Assembly: GCA_009103225.1 (NCBI GenBank)
Contig: RHPI01003261.1
Coordinates: forward strand, 98,294 to 162,293
DNA length: 64,000 nt
Direction: 5' to 3'
Origin: Chlorokybus atmophyticus
Taxonomy: Eukaryota; Streptophyta; Chlorokybophyceae; Chlorokybales; Chlorokybaceae
The notes under the pieces were generated by a model, which saw only the letters and a program-made list of their open reading frames with translations, was not told where the DNA came from and did not search any database. The first letter of the stretch is position 1. Each line of letters begins with the position of its first letter. Positions 1 through 10,862 of this stretch are shown here, piece after piece. Made by a program: the position numbers and the translations under genes.

Positions 1-201
1 CTTGCGCCAGCGCATATGTGTCCCACAGAGCGCAGGCCACCGGCATTATGGCTAGCTGCAGCGCATGGAGGCCCCTCCTTGCATGTGCATGATGGACATG
101 TAGCTTTTGAGGATTACTCGTATGCAGCCTACTGTACGATTGCAACATGTATCTTGGTAGAGTAGCGTCGGACACTACAGACCACAAACGCTGATTGGCA
201 C

Positions 202-370
202 TCATGTAATGTATGCATTCAAACACTCTTCGCATTTCTGCAAGTAGTGGGCGAAGGCGATGGCGATGGGGCTGGCGGCGATGTCCTCAATTTCCTTCAC
301 CTCCGCCTGGCCGGCCGCCCCCCGTACATGAAGCACGGCTTCCGCTAAACTGTCGAGGTGCTCACTAACC
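202..370 (-). CDS. Unidentified C-terminal exon
   Basis: Reading leftwards from a plausible acceptor (GAGCAG before position 370) there is an open frame of about 55 residues, ending in a TGA at 202-204. It has GC-rich, codon-like composition, unlike the repeat-rich DNA around it. The last residues include a Cys-x-x-Cys (KCEEC). I do not recognise the family and could not find upstream exons with confidence. A similar isolated minus-strand frame ends at a TAG at 1448-1450; both could be pieces of one gene or chance. Confidence 0.3.
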
Positions 371-776
371 TGCTCAGCAATTGCTTGCTTGCTATCAAGC
401 TACAAATGCAGATGTGCTTGTGGGAAGGCGGATGCATTCGTAAAAGGCGTTAAGCTTCATCAACAACTTAATACCGGTGTATTGTTGTAGCCTACATGAG
501 GTCATCATGTGCCCCATAGCGACGATCAAAACCGCAAAATGTCTAGTTGCGGTGCCCACGGATAGCGGGGGGTTTATCATGAGGGGGTCACCCGCGAACC
601 GAACGCCGGACCTCCTGCACCACATGTGCTTGTGCTTGTGGGAGAGATCACAATTGCAAAGCTCACAAAACTGCCTGCAGCTTGCCAAGCACTGCATGAA
701 TACAATTATGCAGTGCATGATTACAACCATGCAATTGTAGCATTTTCATGTCATGTTCAATTTGCTCATGTCTTTT

Positions 777-777
<1 letters not shown>

Positions 778-823
<46 letters not shown>
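778..823. repeat. (GA)n microsatellite
   Basis: Uninterrupted GA dinucleotide run of about 46 bp in non-coding sequence. Long Arg-Glu or Leu-Ser frames across it are repeat artefacts. Confidence 0.95.
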
Positions 824-824
<1 letters not shown>

Positions 825-903
825 CATTGTGCAAATGTCTATGTATGCCATGTACAACATGTCACGCAATGGGTATGCAATCACATATACCTGCACGTTG
901 CTG

Positions 904-1093
904 CAGGTGATTCCCTTGCTGCTTGCTGCTGCTCCCCTTCCCCCTCTCCCTCGGTCTATAGCTAGTGCATTCAGCTATAGCTTAGTGGGGCCCCCCACGC
1001 CGTTGTATTGTCCTTGCTTGCTGGCTATGTGCGCTATGGAGAAGGTTTGCTGTACTTGCTTGTTCGACTAACCCCGATCTGTTGTGTACTATA
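904..1093. repeat. Dispersed ~190-bp repeat, copy A
   Basis: This segment is clearly similar to 6517-6705: both begin with GGTGATTCC, share a C-rich stretch, CGGTCTATAGCTA, a CTTAGTGGGGCCCCCCAC core, and end CTGTTGTGxACTAT. The copies differ by scattered substitutions and small indels, so this is an old interspersed element and not an assembly duplication. It has no coding potential and no visible terminal inverted repeats, so the class (SINE-like, MITE or fragment of a larger element) is open. Confidence 0.75.
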
Positions 1094-1899
1094 CACGTAT
1101 GTTACTGTTCCACTTTCACTAAGACACTTTGCTCCAACCCCGGAATTCAATACTTTGCAAATGCAGAGCCAATGATGGATACTTGCTGTGCATGGCCCAT
1201 CATGCAGCTCAGGTGCCTGCATGCATAGGGGCAGCAGTGGTAGGGTTAGAAGCAGTCGGTAGGTAGCATGCAGGCGCCCGAGCCCAATGCTCGAGTGGTT
1301 GTGGTGATTGTAACATTGCATGTGCGCTTAGCTGTGCATGTACGAATTGCCTCATGCATCTTTTGTACACTTGGATCATGTATGACTTTCTGTGTACAAC
1401 CTCGGCAACAATAAACCCACACCCACCTCCACCTCACTACCCGTGGGCTAGGAGATAGTGGCGCATGTTTTCTTGCAGCTCTTGAATGCATTGTGCATTG
1501 CAATGCGCTTCTCCAACAGCTTATGCAGCGCGCAATCAACACTTCCAAAGACGCCGCCATGAAAGATGACTTTCGTGCACAACACAGCCCACTAGCGTTC
1601 ATTGGTGCGACTTGCAGCACAACCGAACAGTAAACAATGTACACACCAATCTTGCAGCAGCCACCAAGCCAACATGACCGAAGAGCAATGGCAAGCTATA
1701 AGAATGCTGCAGGAAAGCCTGCAAGCTCTAATCTTGTTACATATGTTGAACTGCTGCTTAAATGCCAAGGGCCTCACTCATGGCTGTGTGCACCTGCGCA
1801 AGGGCAAACAACATCAAGCACGGACAAGTTGCAGGTACATATTGACGAATTGACGAAAAACGACAACGTGGTCAAGGAGGGAGGAAATCCCCCTTTTAC
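1094..1899. other. Unresolved spacer left of the ATP synthase gene
   Basis: This stretch must contain the last exon of ATP synthase delta, because the splice donor at 1899 is clear, but I could not choose it. A minus-strand open segment around 1450-1570 (about 45 residues, stop 1448-1450) looks codon-like and contains Cys-rich spacing, family unknown. Otherwise there are TGCATGC-rich tracts. Confidence 0.4.
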
Positions 1900-2796
1900 C
1901 TCAATACCGATCTCAGCAATAGCTTGCTCTTGTTCCGTGCCGCTCTCAGCCTTGCGGGTATACTCAGCAAGACCTCGCTTGACGGCTTCAGGGTCGAGGT
2001 CCTTCAAGTTGACAGCCTCGACAACAACAACGTCGGCGCTGGAGTCAGCATGCACAAAAGCGAAGCCGCTGCTCACAAAGAGCTCCTCAACACTGTCGCC
2101 ATCGTGAATGCTCACGACTCCGGGCCGCAGTTGAGTCGCAGTGGGAACCTTGCCAGGCTCCACACCCAAGTAGCCTGCAGCTGATGGGAGCACAACCATG
2201 TCAACCTGCATGTATACAGTGTGGCTTGGTCAGTCCCAAGTCATGACCGCAGAGTGCAGAGGAGGGTTCAAACACAATACCTTCCTGTCTTCGTACTTGA
2301 CTTCATGTGGCATGTAGAAGTTCAACAGGAGCTTCTCAGGGATAGCATCTGTTTTGGGTAGTTCAATTTTGCTGTGTTCCATGAAATCTGCAAGTCGCTT
2401 GGGAGGGTCCAAATTGGGCACGACCTGTTATGCAACCTGTTTTAGGAGCAGCATGCGGACGCCACCAACAACCAACAAGCGCAGAAGAAGCTGGCCAAAT
2501 CTCCAAATGGTGAGCATGATAGAAATAAGCATGGGCCTGATCAAAGCCTAATCAACCTCTGATCACATCTGCATGCAGTGCAGTGCAGTGCAGTACGTAA
2601 AGCAACCATACCCCATAACATGCGCTGCATTGCAATGTGAGAGCACCGTCGTTGGGTCAACCATACCCACCTTCTTCCATTCCGAGGCAAAGTCCTTGAC
2701 GACTCTGGGTGCCTCTGAGCTGACGAGCTGGTCCTCGCTTTGGCGCAGCACCCTGCTCGCGCGGGAAAACGCCCGCACGCTGTGCCTGAGCAACAT
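1900..2796 (-). CDS. ATP16: Mitochondrial ATP synthase F1 subunit delta
   Basis: Homologue of the plant mitochondrial delta subunit (bacterial epsilon), part of the F1 central stalk that couples proton flow to ATP synthesis. Three exons are clear: complement(2671..2796), (2281..2424) and (1900..2205), all phase 0. Exon 1 from the ATG at 2794-2796 gives an Arg/Ser-rich presequence typical of mitochondrial import. Exons 2-3 carry the beta-sandwich with family hallmarks (PEKLLLNFYMPHE, VDMVVLPSAAGYLGV, PGVVSIHDG, SSGFAFVHADS) and then the start of the C-terminal helices (GLAEYTRK...EIGIE). The final few residues lie in an unresolved exon below 1900. A GTG lies in frame 15 bp upstream, but the ATG is preferred. 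Telo-box-like motifs lie directly upstream. Confidence 0.92.
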
Positions 2797-2818
2797 CCTG
2801 AAGGGGCGCACTTGACGT

Positions 2819-2830
2819 ACCCTAAACCCA
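2819..2830 (-). promoter_or_regulatory. Telo-box-like motif (ACCCTAAACCCA)
   Basis: Contains CCCTAAA, the plant telomere-repeat permutation, 23 bp upstream of the ATP synthase delta ATG. A second copy, TTAGGGTTTT, lies at 2958-2967. Telo-boxes near the start of plant translation and mitochondrial genes are known binding sites for Myb-type telomere-repeat-binding factors; function here is inferred from motif and position. Confidence 0.6.
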
Positions 2831-2967
2831 CGTTAACCGCTTCTAGCAAAATTTTCGTCCTCCAAGAATCGTCCTCAGCGGGGCCCCGCCGCCTCCGCCC
2901 CGAACCAGGACGCCTATGCCCACGCCTACAGCCACGCCAATGACCACAGCCACAGCATTAGGGTTTT

Positions 2968-3986
2968 GCGCACAAGCAGTGTCGCACAGCTTGTGCGCAG
3001 CAACGCACTGCTTGCCAATGGAATCATCCCAAGTGGCAGCGTCTCAGCATTGCTGTGCGGCTTGCCTGTGGCGGTGGCGGCGGTGGGGTCAGGGAAGTTA
3101 GGCTTTTGCTGTCACCCGTCAATTAGTGAAAAGATTGGTGAATGCAAGGGGTCAGGTGTCGAACGGCTGTCGGCGCTGCTTCCTGTGTGGGACAGGAGCT
3201 GGAATTGAGCTACTGAATTGAGCTGCCTACACCAGCTGGGTACAGGTGACGCAGCTGCTTGCTTCGTGCCAGCTTGTTCATCGTGAGCGGTGCAAATTGT
3301 TGCGTAGTGTCGTGATTCAGCGGAATTGTAGCTCTTTGGGGCGCCCAGTTGAGGCATTGCTTCCTCGGTGGCTGTTGAACTGATGAACTCTGCAACTGCT
3401 TAATGCTTGTGATGACAGTTACATGCATTTGCTGGCCAATGCTTAGAACAGGTTGGTAGGTGCAAGCGCTTGCAACATCTGTGGCGCGATTGGCATGCTT
3501 GACGCACTGCATGCAGCAGTCCATGGGGACTTCACACTCGCAGCACTGGCAGACACTCATCTCAGCGAATTGCATGCAGGGGTGCGTTCGTAGTGTTGAA
3601 AAGCAGCTACTCAACAGTTGGAGAGGCTATCTTATAAAATTCTAAGATACATAAGCGGGCTTGGTCGACCCACAGAGGAGCTTCTCACCTCCTTGGACAG
3701 AGACATAGCCCACCTGTCATGCAGAGCGCGAAGCATGCTTGTGCTAGCTGGTGATAGGGCGCCCTTGGTGCTATGCAGGCAGCCATTGCAGGAACCTTCC
3801 ACTAATGTTGCCAAGCAACCTCCCCTGCACGCTCGCACCAAACCACAAGCTCATCCGTTCACTCAGCGCTGCGGGTTGCTTTCGAGGCGGATGCTGAAAC
3901 CCCTTAGTGTGGACATCTCGACAGACATTGTTCATCGGCGCAAGCCAACCACTGCTGGCAATCGAGACGGAGCGGAAGATGCGGAG
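2968..3986. other. Spacer and 5' leader upstream of CLN3
   Basis: About 1 kb between the ATP synthase promoter and the first supported CLN3 ATG. It probably holds the CLN3 5' UTR. Open frames extend leftwards from the CLN3 start (from about 3618) but begin at TTG and look unlike the family. I see no other gene. Confidence 0.4.
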
Positions 3987-5915
3987 ATGAGTTACATGGC
4001 GGACGAGCGCACGCCACTCCTTCCACAGAAGGGGGACAGCTCTGTTGAAACAGGTCAAAATGGTCAAGATGGCTTTTCAAGTATGGGACGCCCGCGCCAT
4101 CTCATTGGTTACTGGATTTGCGGCCTTCTCAACAACTTTCAGTACGTAGTCTTTTTAACGGCAGCAGAGGACTTCCTGACCGGCTACTCTGGTGCGGTAC
4201 GTAAAGGTGTTTGATCGGTTGTATGTACTTGTCTTACTGACTAGTACGGCTTGATGGTGCGGCAGGTGCTTCTAGCTGACATATTGCCTGCACTGCTCGC
4301 AAAGGGGATCCTCCCGCTGTTCATGCACAGGCTTGGGTAAGGCTGCCCGTATGCCAGCTACTGCGCTTGCACTGCTGCTCCTAACTGTACTTCTGTGAAG
4401 GTCAGCATTGATAGTTAACGACTCAATTTTCGCTGGTAACTAACACAGCCGCTGTGGGTAGTGCAGGTACAGACCTCGTGTGTTCGCAGTCGTGTTGTTG
4501 GCCATCACAGCTTTTTTGGTGGTTGCCTCCGCCAAAGGCGATGTGCCAGTAGTGCTATTTGGTGTTGTTCTCGCGAGTCTGGCCTCCGGTATTGGGGAAA
4601 ACACATTTCTCGCGTCTACCTCACGCTTCTCAAAGAACACTGTCAGCGCCTGGTCTTCTGGCACTGGAGCAGCAGGCCTGGCTGGTAAGCACATCACTCT
4701 TGTCATTGTACAACACTTTGCGCTGGAGGCTTGCAGCTTGCTTATAAGACTGCACATTTGCTACTCCCTTGCATGAACATTGTGTCATGGAGGCTGATGT
4801 GTCACAAACCACCTGTATGCAGGTGCTGGTGCGTGGGTAATACTGCACAACGTGCTGAGCTTAAGCACGCAGCATGCGCTGCTGCTGATGGCACCTCTGC
4901 CGCTTGTGATCGCCTTCGCCTATCTAACATTGTTGGAACCTGGAACCAACATGGAGGCGACAATAGAAGTTGTCAGCAAGGTTGGCGATAGCGAGCAGGG
5001 GCTACCACTGCTGCAAGATGGCACACGTAATAATAAAGACGTCACTGGTATGTTGTCACTTTCGGTAGTGGCGCATTTCGATGCACAAACACTTGCGCTA
5101 TGCAGGATGTATGCAGTGCTCAGCTTCATGGTTTGTGTGTAGGATGGGAGCTTTTGCAGGCTGTGCAGCCTGTCATAGCACGGTACATGGTGCCTCTAGT
5201 GTTGGTGTACTACCTCGAGTACACAATCAATCAAGCTCTGTTCCTTCCACTGGGACTGGCAATTTATGGCGCCTCCAGCACAAAGGGCGCATGTCACATG
5301 TATACTTACCTCCAAACAACGTACCAGGTCTGTGCTGCATAATGTTAATGCGCTGTATGCTGGCTTGCGTAAGCCTGACACCTGATGTTTTGGGAAAGGT
5401 GGGCGTGTTTGTATCCCGGTCGTCAGTGAATGTATTCCCGTTGAAGCGCCTGTGGCCGCTGCCTGTGTTTCAAGGCATCAATCTGTTGCTAGCACTTACC
5501 TACATACTCGCTGCCCCAAGCACAGAGGTGGGTGTCTTTGGTCTCATATGCATACGCGTGCCTGAGCGCGTTTGCGTCTCTGTGCGCTCAGGCATACAGA
5601 GCTGCTTGTATTGATTGCTTCAGTGACCAACTTGCACACGAGACACATGCTATCATCTGGCAGGGAGTCTTGGGCTCTACAATCCCACTCTTCGCTGTGT
5701 ATGTGATGGTCTTGTGGGAGGGCCTTCTAGGCGGAGCGTGTTATGTCAACGCGTTCACGCTTATCTCGGCATCCGTGCCGTCCGCGCGTCGAGAATTCGC
5801 ATTGGGAGTTAGCAGCCTGGCCGATAGCGTTGGGATTAGCCTAGCCGCCGTCACGTCACTCCTGCTCGAACAGCCGCTGCTGCATCATCTTGGCGTGCAA
5901 ACGCTCAAGTGTTGA
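3987..5915 (+). CDS. CLN3: CLN3 / battenin lysosomal-vacuolar membrane protein
   Basis: Seven exons (3987..4196, 4266..4336, 4467..4684, 4823..5047, 5143..5327, 5399..5527, 5592..5915) give 453 residues with consistent phases; human CLN3 is 438. CLN3 is a multi-pass protein of lysosomes or vacuoles, implicated in efflux of glycerophosphodiesters and pH homeostasis. Family signatures include IGYWICGLLNNFQYVV in the first membrane segment, GENTFLASTSRF, the YYLEYTINQALF segment and GVFVSRSS. The chosen ATG gives a short cytosolic N-terminus with an acidic dileucine sorting signal, E-RTP-LL at residues 7-12, as expected for a vacuolar protein. Introns are 64-138 bp, all GT-AG. An upstream start is possible but less family-like. 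Confidence 0.93.
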
Positions 5916-6516
5916 GCCTGGCATAGTAGAGTGTAGCCATGTCTGCATTCATTCCACTGCGGTGGCATTCTGGGCGACGGATTGTAGTTGTGCTTTGTTG
6001 TAAATCATTCTTTGTATAGCGACATTGAGGGAGTGGTAGGTCGTGTGTGTAATCTATGGTGAGGCACAGTACTGCGTCAGTCTACTGTTGTTGTAGACCT
6101 GGCTTGTAACCAAGGTCGGTTGATTGGTCGCAAGTGTTGGCACCATAATATTCATCTTATCGAGTATGTTCAGTTGATGGATGCCAGCGTTGGACTTGTA
6201 CAGTGAATGGAGCCAACCATCGACTGTACTTCTCCTTCGGTTGTCTCACATGACGGTGCTGCGGTAGTTGCATACATACAGCATACTATGCAGGGTTTTG
6301 TTGCGGGGGTTGGCTGTGGCATTGGCGTCGGTGTAGCTGGCATTGGCAGCGTCGTCATGGACGGGGAGAAGCGGCCGGAGGAGCAGCGAGTTATGGGCAT
6401 AGTTGTCAGGAATCCAGCTGCTGCTGGCAGGCCTAATTTTCCAGTCGCAGGTGCCTCTGTCGCTGACCGTTGGGCACTTGAAGGAGTTGTTCGCTCACCA
6501 GTACCCTGGCCAACCT
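5916..6516. other. 3' flank of CLN3
   Basis: No recognisable gene. A plus-strand frame with an ATG at 6207 encodes a Gly/Val-rich peptide that runs straight into the dispersed repeat; I take it as chance or part of the same element. Confidence 0.4.
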
Positions 6517-6705
6517 CAGGTGATTCCTTTGCTGCTTTCCACTACCCCTTCCCTCTGCCCCCACTCCCCCGGTCTATAGCTAATGCACTTAGCTACAGCT
6601 TAGTGGGGCCCCCCACCCCGTTGTCTTGCCTTTGCTTGTGTTGCGCTATAGGGCTTTGCTGTGCTTGTTTGCTTTACTAACTGGCCCCTATCTGTTGTGC
6701 ACTAT
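6517..6705. repeat. Dispersed ~190-bp repeat, copy B
   Basis: Second copy of the element at 904-1093, same orientation. Shared landmarks are CGGTCTATAGCTA, CTTAGTGGGGCCCCCCAC and the terminal CTGTTGTGxACTAT. Flanks on both sides are unrelated between the copies, which defines the element ends to within a few bases. Confidence 0.75.
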
Positions 6706-6990
6706 GCCTGCTTACCAACATCACACCTAACTCAAGCACAGCTGTCGCGTCAGCACATAGTCGGTTTATTAATCCCGAACCCCATGTAAGGGCGCAGTTG
6801 CCCAGTTTACATGAGTGAGGTAGCATAGGAGCAACAAGAACAACACAGTAAAACATTGTGTTGATGGTGTGCAACACAAGCCACACAGAAGCATTGCGAG
6901 TTGCAAGTCATTGATTGCAAAGCTGTTGCAATGCTTGCCTCTCCTCTCACTACTGCACATGAGACGAAACCGAAGACTACAATTCAGTCA

Positions 6991-9231
6991 TCACAGCAAC
7001 GGATCCTCGATGGCCCTGCTACTGGCCGACCCAAAGTGCTCAGAGGGCGGCGGTACCCTCGTCTGAGTGGCGGCGGCGAAGTGTTCCGCGCGCCTCGCCG
7101 CCGCCAAAGCCAGCTCGCCCGCCATGCGAAGCACATCCAGGTGCTCCTTCCTCCTGTAACACACGGAACAAAGATTGGGTGTGTTGTGTCATAGCAATTG
7201 CGGCAGTACTCTCAGTCTGTTGGTGTCTCACCTGAAATGGGATGGATGCGCGTAGATGCACTCTAAGACGGCACAAAGACATCCCTCTGCGGGAAACACA
7301 CGCCATCACGCTCAGCAACATGTAAACAACAGTAACAACAACAGTACCATTACGCAGATCACAATATACCTTCGTCACGGATGTTGACCATCACACGCGG
7401 CCCCTCCACGCAAAAGTCCCCAGCATTGCCCTCCTCCTCGTTCTCATTTTGTCCATCCCTCTCCCTCTCCCTCTCCCTCTCCCTCCCACCATCCTCCTCG
7501 TCCTCCTCCTCCTCACACCGCCTAACATGCTCCGCCACCTCCTTACCCACCCCCTCTCCCTCCCCCGCCTCCACTCTCTCCCCTCCAACCCAACCAAACA
7601 ACGTCCCCACAGCCTGATCCACAACCCACAACACGCACACCTTCACCTGCACAGGGAAGAAGGTGTGTGTTTTGTCCTGCCTGATAACGACCTTCACATC
7701 ACCAACCACAACAACCACTCCTCACCCCAGTGGCTTGCGCGACGCACAGTCTTAGTGTCTCAGCTCTCGATTCTTCTTCCCCGCCTCCGTGCGGGTCGGC
7801 GGCGAGGTCGCGGAGGAGCTGAGCGAGGTGGGTGCGGGAGCGGAGAGAAGCGCGGGCGGCGGAAAGGGCGGAGTGGGCGGAGAGGGAGGAGAGGAGGGTC
7901 CTGAGCGCCGATGGAAGCTGCGCTATAGCCGCCTGACAGGACGTAAAAGCGAGTTATGCACATACGCAAACACTCACACATGCATGCACACTCACGCATT
8001 TGAGCAGGCACACACACACGCGCGCGCACACACACAGTCACACACACGCGCACACGTGTACCTGCATGAGTGTGTGTTCGCGAGGGCCAAAGTCCACACC
8101 AGATTCGGCTTTGTGCTGAACTTCCTCCCGGTCATCTGTCTTGTTGACAGCTTGAAGGACGCCCAGCACGCTGCCATCCGCGTCGCATATAGCACCCGCC
8201 AGTGTGGTGGCACTGCACATGACATAATTATATGTCTTTACAAGCAGTGGTCCTAGACTGGTGGCACGAATGCAACTTGCGTTGCGGTGTTGATGAGGCC
8301 GTCGCGCTCAAAGTCTCCAGCGCCGATAGCCGCAGTCCCGTGAAGAGTTGAGGGGTCCTCCACCGCCGCCCATGCCGCACTAGGCTAACACACAAACAGT
8401 AAGAGTTCACCCGTTCAAACAAACACGCACGCACGTTCACACGCGCACGCACGTGCGCACACACGCACACACGCACACACGCACACGCACACACACTCTT
8501 GTCCACTCTTCGCGCTCACTTTGCCGCAAGGTTGCTGTTGCCTCGCGTCCGCGGAGACCAGTCGCCCGTCCTGGTGAAAATACAGCAGGCAGTGCTCGCA
8601 GCCCAGATGCCCACACACCACCTGTGTGCCAGATAACTGACTCCATGAACACAACAACATGTGAACTAACAAGTTGTGTCACGCACCCTGCTGATGTTGG
8701 TGTGGAGTGTGGGCCCGTGCGCTCCCGCCTGCGCCGCGGCACGCTGCAGCTCCAACCTCAGCCTCGCCGCATCCAACGCACCGGACAACTCCTGCACGGA
8801 TGATACATTCGTGTGTTGTTGCTATTGTCATCACACATGTGAGTAGACAGTTAAGTGAACATGTAAGCAATGTTACTTGTTGGGTGTTGTTGGCGCGGTC
8901 GCGGACGGTGGCGGTCCACTTGCCAACGCACTCCATGGCCTCGCGCCACACGTTGTTGTTGTTGTCGTTGTTGTTGGCATCATCACCATTCGCATTGCCT
9001 CCAGCCGCACTCAGATCCGTGCCGGTCTCCAACCCTTTTGTTGTTGTTGTTGTTGTTGTTGTTGTACGTGTACGAGTAGTAAATACAGCATTTAGCACAG
9101 CATTCAGCACATACAAGAACCTCACCATCGATGTTTCGACAAGCGTCGATGCACGCACGGCCTTTGTCCCGAACGCACTCGAGCAGAGCTTTCCACCCCG
9201 CTGCAGCATTGTTGTTGTTGTTGTTGTTGAC

Positions 9232-9262
<31 letters not shown>

Positions 9263-10017
9263 GGTGCTGTTGCGTACGTGCGCTCCCACTGGGCAAAGAA
9301 GGCCTCGGGGGACAACACGCCCGAGGCGAGGTCACCCAACGGGTCGCGGTTGCGTTGCTTTAACAGCTGGGGGCATAAAGAAGTTGGAAGCATAAGGTGA
9401 CAGAGTTTTAGTCAATGCTACGTGTGCGAGTATGCGTTTGTGGTCAGTGTGCGTGTGCTAGGGGTGTGCATGCACATGTGTGTATATGTATATGTTTGTG
9501 TGCGCGCGCACGCGCGCATGCGTGCTTGTGTGCATGTGTATGTGGGTGTACGCGCGTGCATGCGCATACCTGCCCATGCTCGCCTGTTTGTGCGCAAGCA
9601 TGCGTGTGCATGTGCATGTGCGCGCGCGCGTGTGTGTATGCATGTGTGTGGGTGTAGGTGTGTGTGCCTGTGTGTCTCAAGTGCCAACAAATGCAAGCGT
9701 TCAACCAATAAACACGTACTTGAGCGTGGGTCAGAGTTTGGCGCGTGGGAGAGCGCGGCGCCGACATCGGCAATAGCTGACTATCACCTCAGCAAGGTGT
9801 GGGGAGTACTTACGCCACTTTCAACTATACACATTGTGTGCAGGTGAGCGTGTGTGTGTGTGGGTGGGGGTGGGGTNAGCATTAATGAGGAATGAGGAAT
9901 GAGGAAGTAGTACTGATGGCTTTACACGGCCACAAACACACACCTCTCAACGTACACACAACATGCCGCCTGCCTGCTTTACGTTTTACCTCTCGTCAAT
10001 CATGAGCTTGTACAATG
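6991..10017 (-). CDS. GAF-domain protein, Asn-rich (5' end not resolved)
   Basis: Exons on the minus strand: 9990..10017 (28 bp, duplicated at 10450..10477), 9720..9780, 9126..9366, 8877..9034, 8687..8791, 8497..8621, 8062..8379, 7726..7932, 7370..7691, 7232..7286, 6991..7153. A GAF ligand-binding or dimerisation fold is split over exons 8497-8621 (GCEHCLLYFHQDGRLVS) and 8062-8379 (YNYVMCSATTLAGAICDADG then SVLGVLQAVNK). Long Asn runs come from AAC repeats near 9030-9270. The C-terminal third is helical and charged. Exon 8062..8379 needs a one-base frame change near 8276, where no splice fits. The 34-bp intron at 7692-7725 is suspiciously short and may hide a second indel. GAF proteins often pair with catalytic domains, but none is visible here. 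Stop TGA 6991-6993. Confidence 0.7.
8005..8061. repeat. (CA)n-rich intron repeat
   Basis: CA/CG-rich dinucleotide tract inside an intron of the GAF gene; similar tracts lie at about 8425-8496 and 9415-9680 (TG-rich). Confidence 0.85.
9033..9065. repeat. (GTT/AAC)n trinucleotide repeat
   Basis: Trinucleotide run next to a GAF-gene exon; further runs at about 9209-9228 and 9236-9261 are coding and give poly-Asn on the minus strand. Frames that read Val or Cys runs on the plus strand are artefacts. Confidence 0.85.
9877..9877. other. Assembly gap (single N)
   Basis: One N between a G-rich TG tract and the first base of the 248-bp duplicated block. It suggests a collapsed or joined gap. Confidence 0.9.
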
Positions 10018-10125
10018 CTGCAGTGGTATATCAAGACAAGTAGCAGCAGTGGCAGCAACACACCTCAGATAGGCACACCACCCATGCCTGGGTTAGACAC
10101 TGCCTCAGTTAGCTAACCGCCCCAA
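9878..10125. repeat. Exact 248-bp direct repeat, copy 1
   Basis: Identical over its whole length to 10338-10585 (offset 460). It carries the 28-bp GAF-gene exon (residues LYKLMIDE). Copy 1 starts immediately after the N and ends at a run of 13 G (10126-10138). Perfect identity next to a gap favours an assembly artefact over an old duplication. Confidence 0.95.
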
Positions 10126-10337
10126 GGGGGGGGGGGGGTCAGCAAGCAAACAAGAAACATACATCAGCACAAGCCAGAATGCGCTCATTGAGCGCTTGTA
10201 GCAGCCAAACCAAAGACAACATGCAAGGCCAAAACAAACGATTAAACACACAAAGAAGCAAATAAACACACCAGGCTTGCATGCACACGCTCACTTCACA
10301 GAAGCAAACACGAAAGCGGGGGAACTTCAACGTGTTC

Positions 10338-10585
10338 AGCATTAATGAGGAATGAGGAATGAGGAAGTAGTACTGATGGCTTTACACGGCCACAAACACA
10401 CACCTCTCAACGTACACACAACATGCCGCCTGCCTGCTTTACGTTTTACCTCTCGTCAATCATGAGCTTGTACAATGCTGCAGTGGTATATCAAGACAAG
10501 TAGCAGCAGTGGCAGCAACACACCTCAGATAGGCACACCACCCATGCCTGGGTTAGACACTGCCTCAGTTAGCTAACCGCCCCAA
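10338..10585. repeat. Exact 248-bp direct repeat, copy 2
   Basis: Second copy of the block at 9878-10125, separated from it by 212 bp. This copy is flanked by ordinary sequence on both sides, so it is more likely the genuine locus. Confidence 0.95.
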
Positions 10586-10761
10586 CCGCCTGAATAAACG
10601 GTTAACTACCTGGGTTTGCACTGCAAACTTTGCAGTGCAAATCTGCTCTACAGTCAACTGCGTTCAGTGTCGTAGCGAAACTAGGGACTTCAAGTCTCGC
10701 TTCTTGTGACGGCACATTGTCGCTAGATCCTCTGGTTCGTTTCGCTTCCAGCAATCTCCAA

Positions 10762-10770
10762 TTAGGGTTT
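10762..10770 (+). promoter_or_regulatory. Telo-box (TTAGGGTTT)
   Basis: Reverse complement AAACCCTAA, 93 bp upstream of the RNase J ATG. Same motif and distance range as at several other genes in the window. Confidence 0.6.
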
Positions 10771-10862
10771 CTGCACAAGCGCCGGCGGCGGTGGTGGCGG
10801 CGAAGAGGAGTGGAGGCAGGAGGGGGAAGGGATGCGCATTTGAGTGCTTGTCCTTGTTGCTG

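Noticed and set aside
2880-3095. Open plus frame rich in His/Ala/Ser upstream of CLN3
   Set aside because: No ATG in frame and the telo-box lies inside it, so it is more likely promoter and leader.
7401-7650. CRISPR-like array from the C-rich and CA/TG tracts
   Set aside because: Simple-sequence repeats without unique spacers, in a eukaryotic intron setting.
8679-9393. Overlapping frames of about 218 residues with Val, Thr or Asn runs
   Set aside because: AAC/GTT repeat frames; only the minus-strand Asn frame fits splice sites and the GAF gene.
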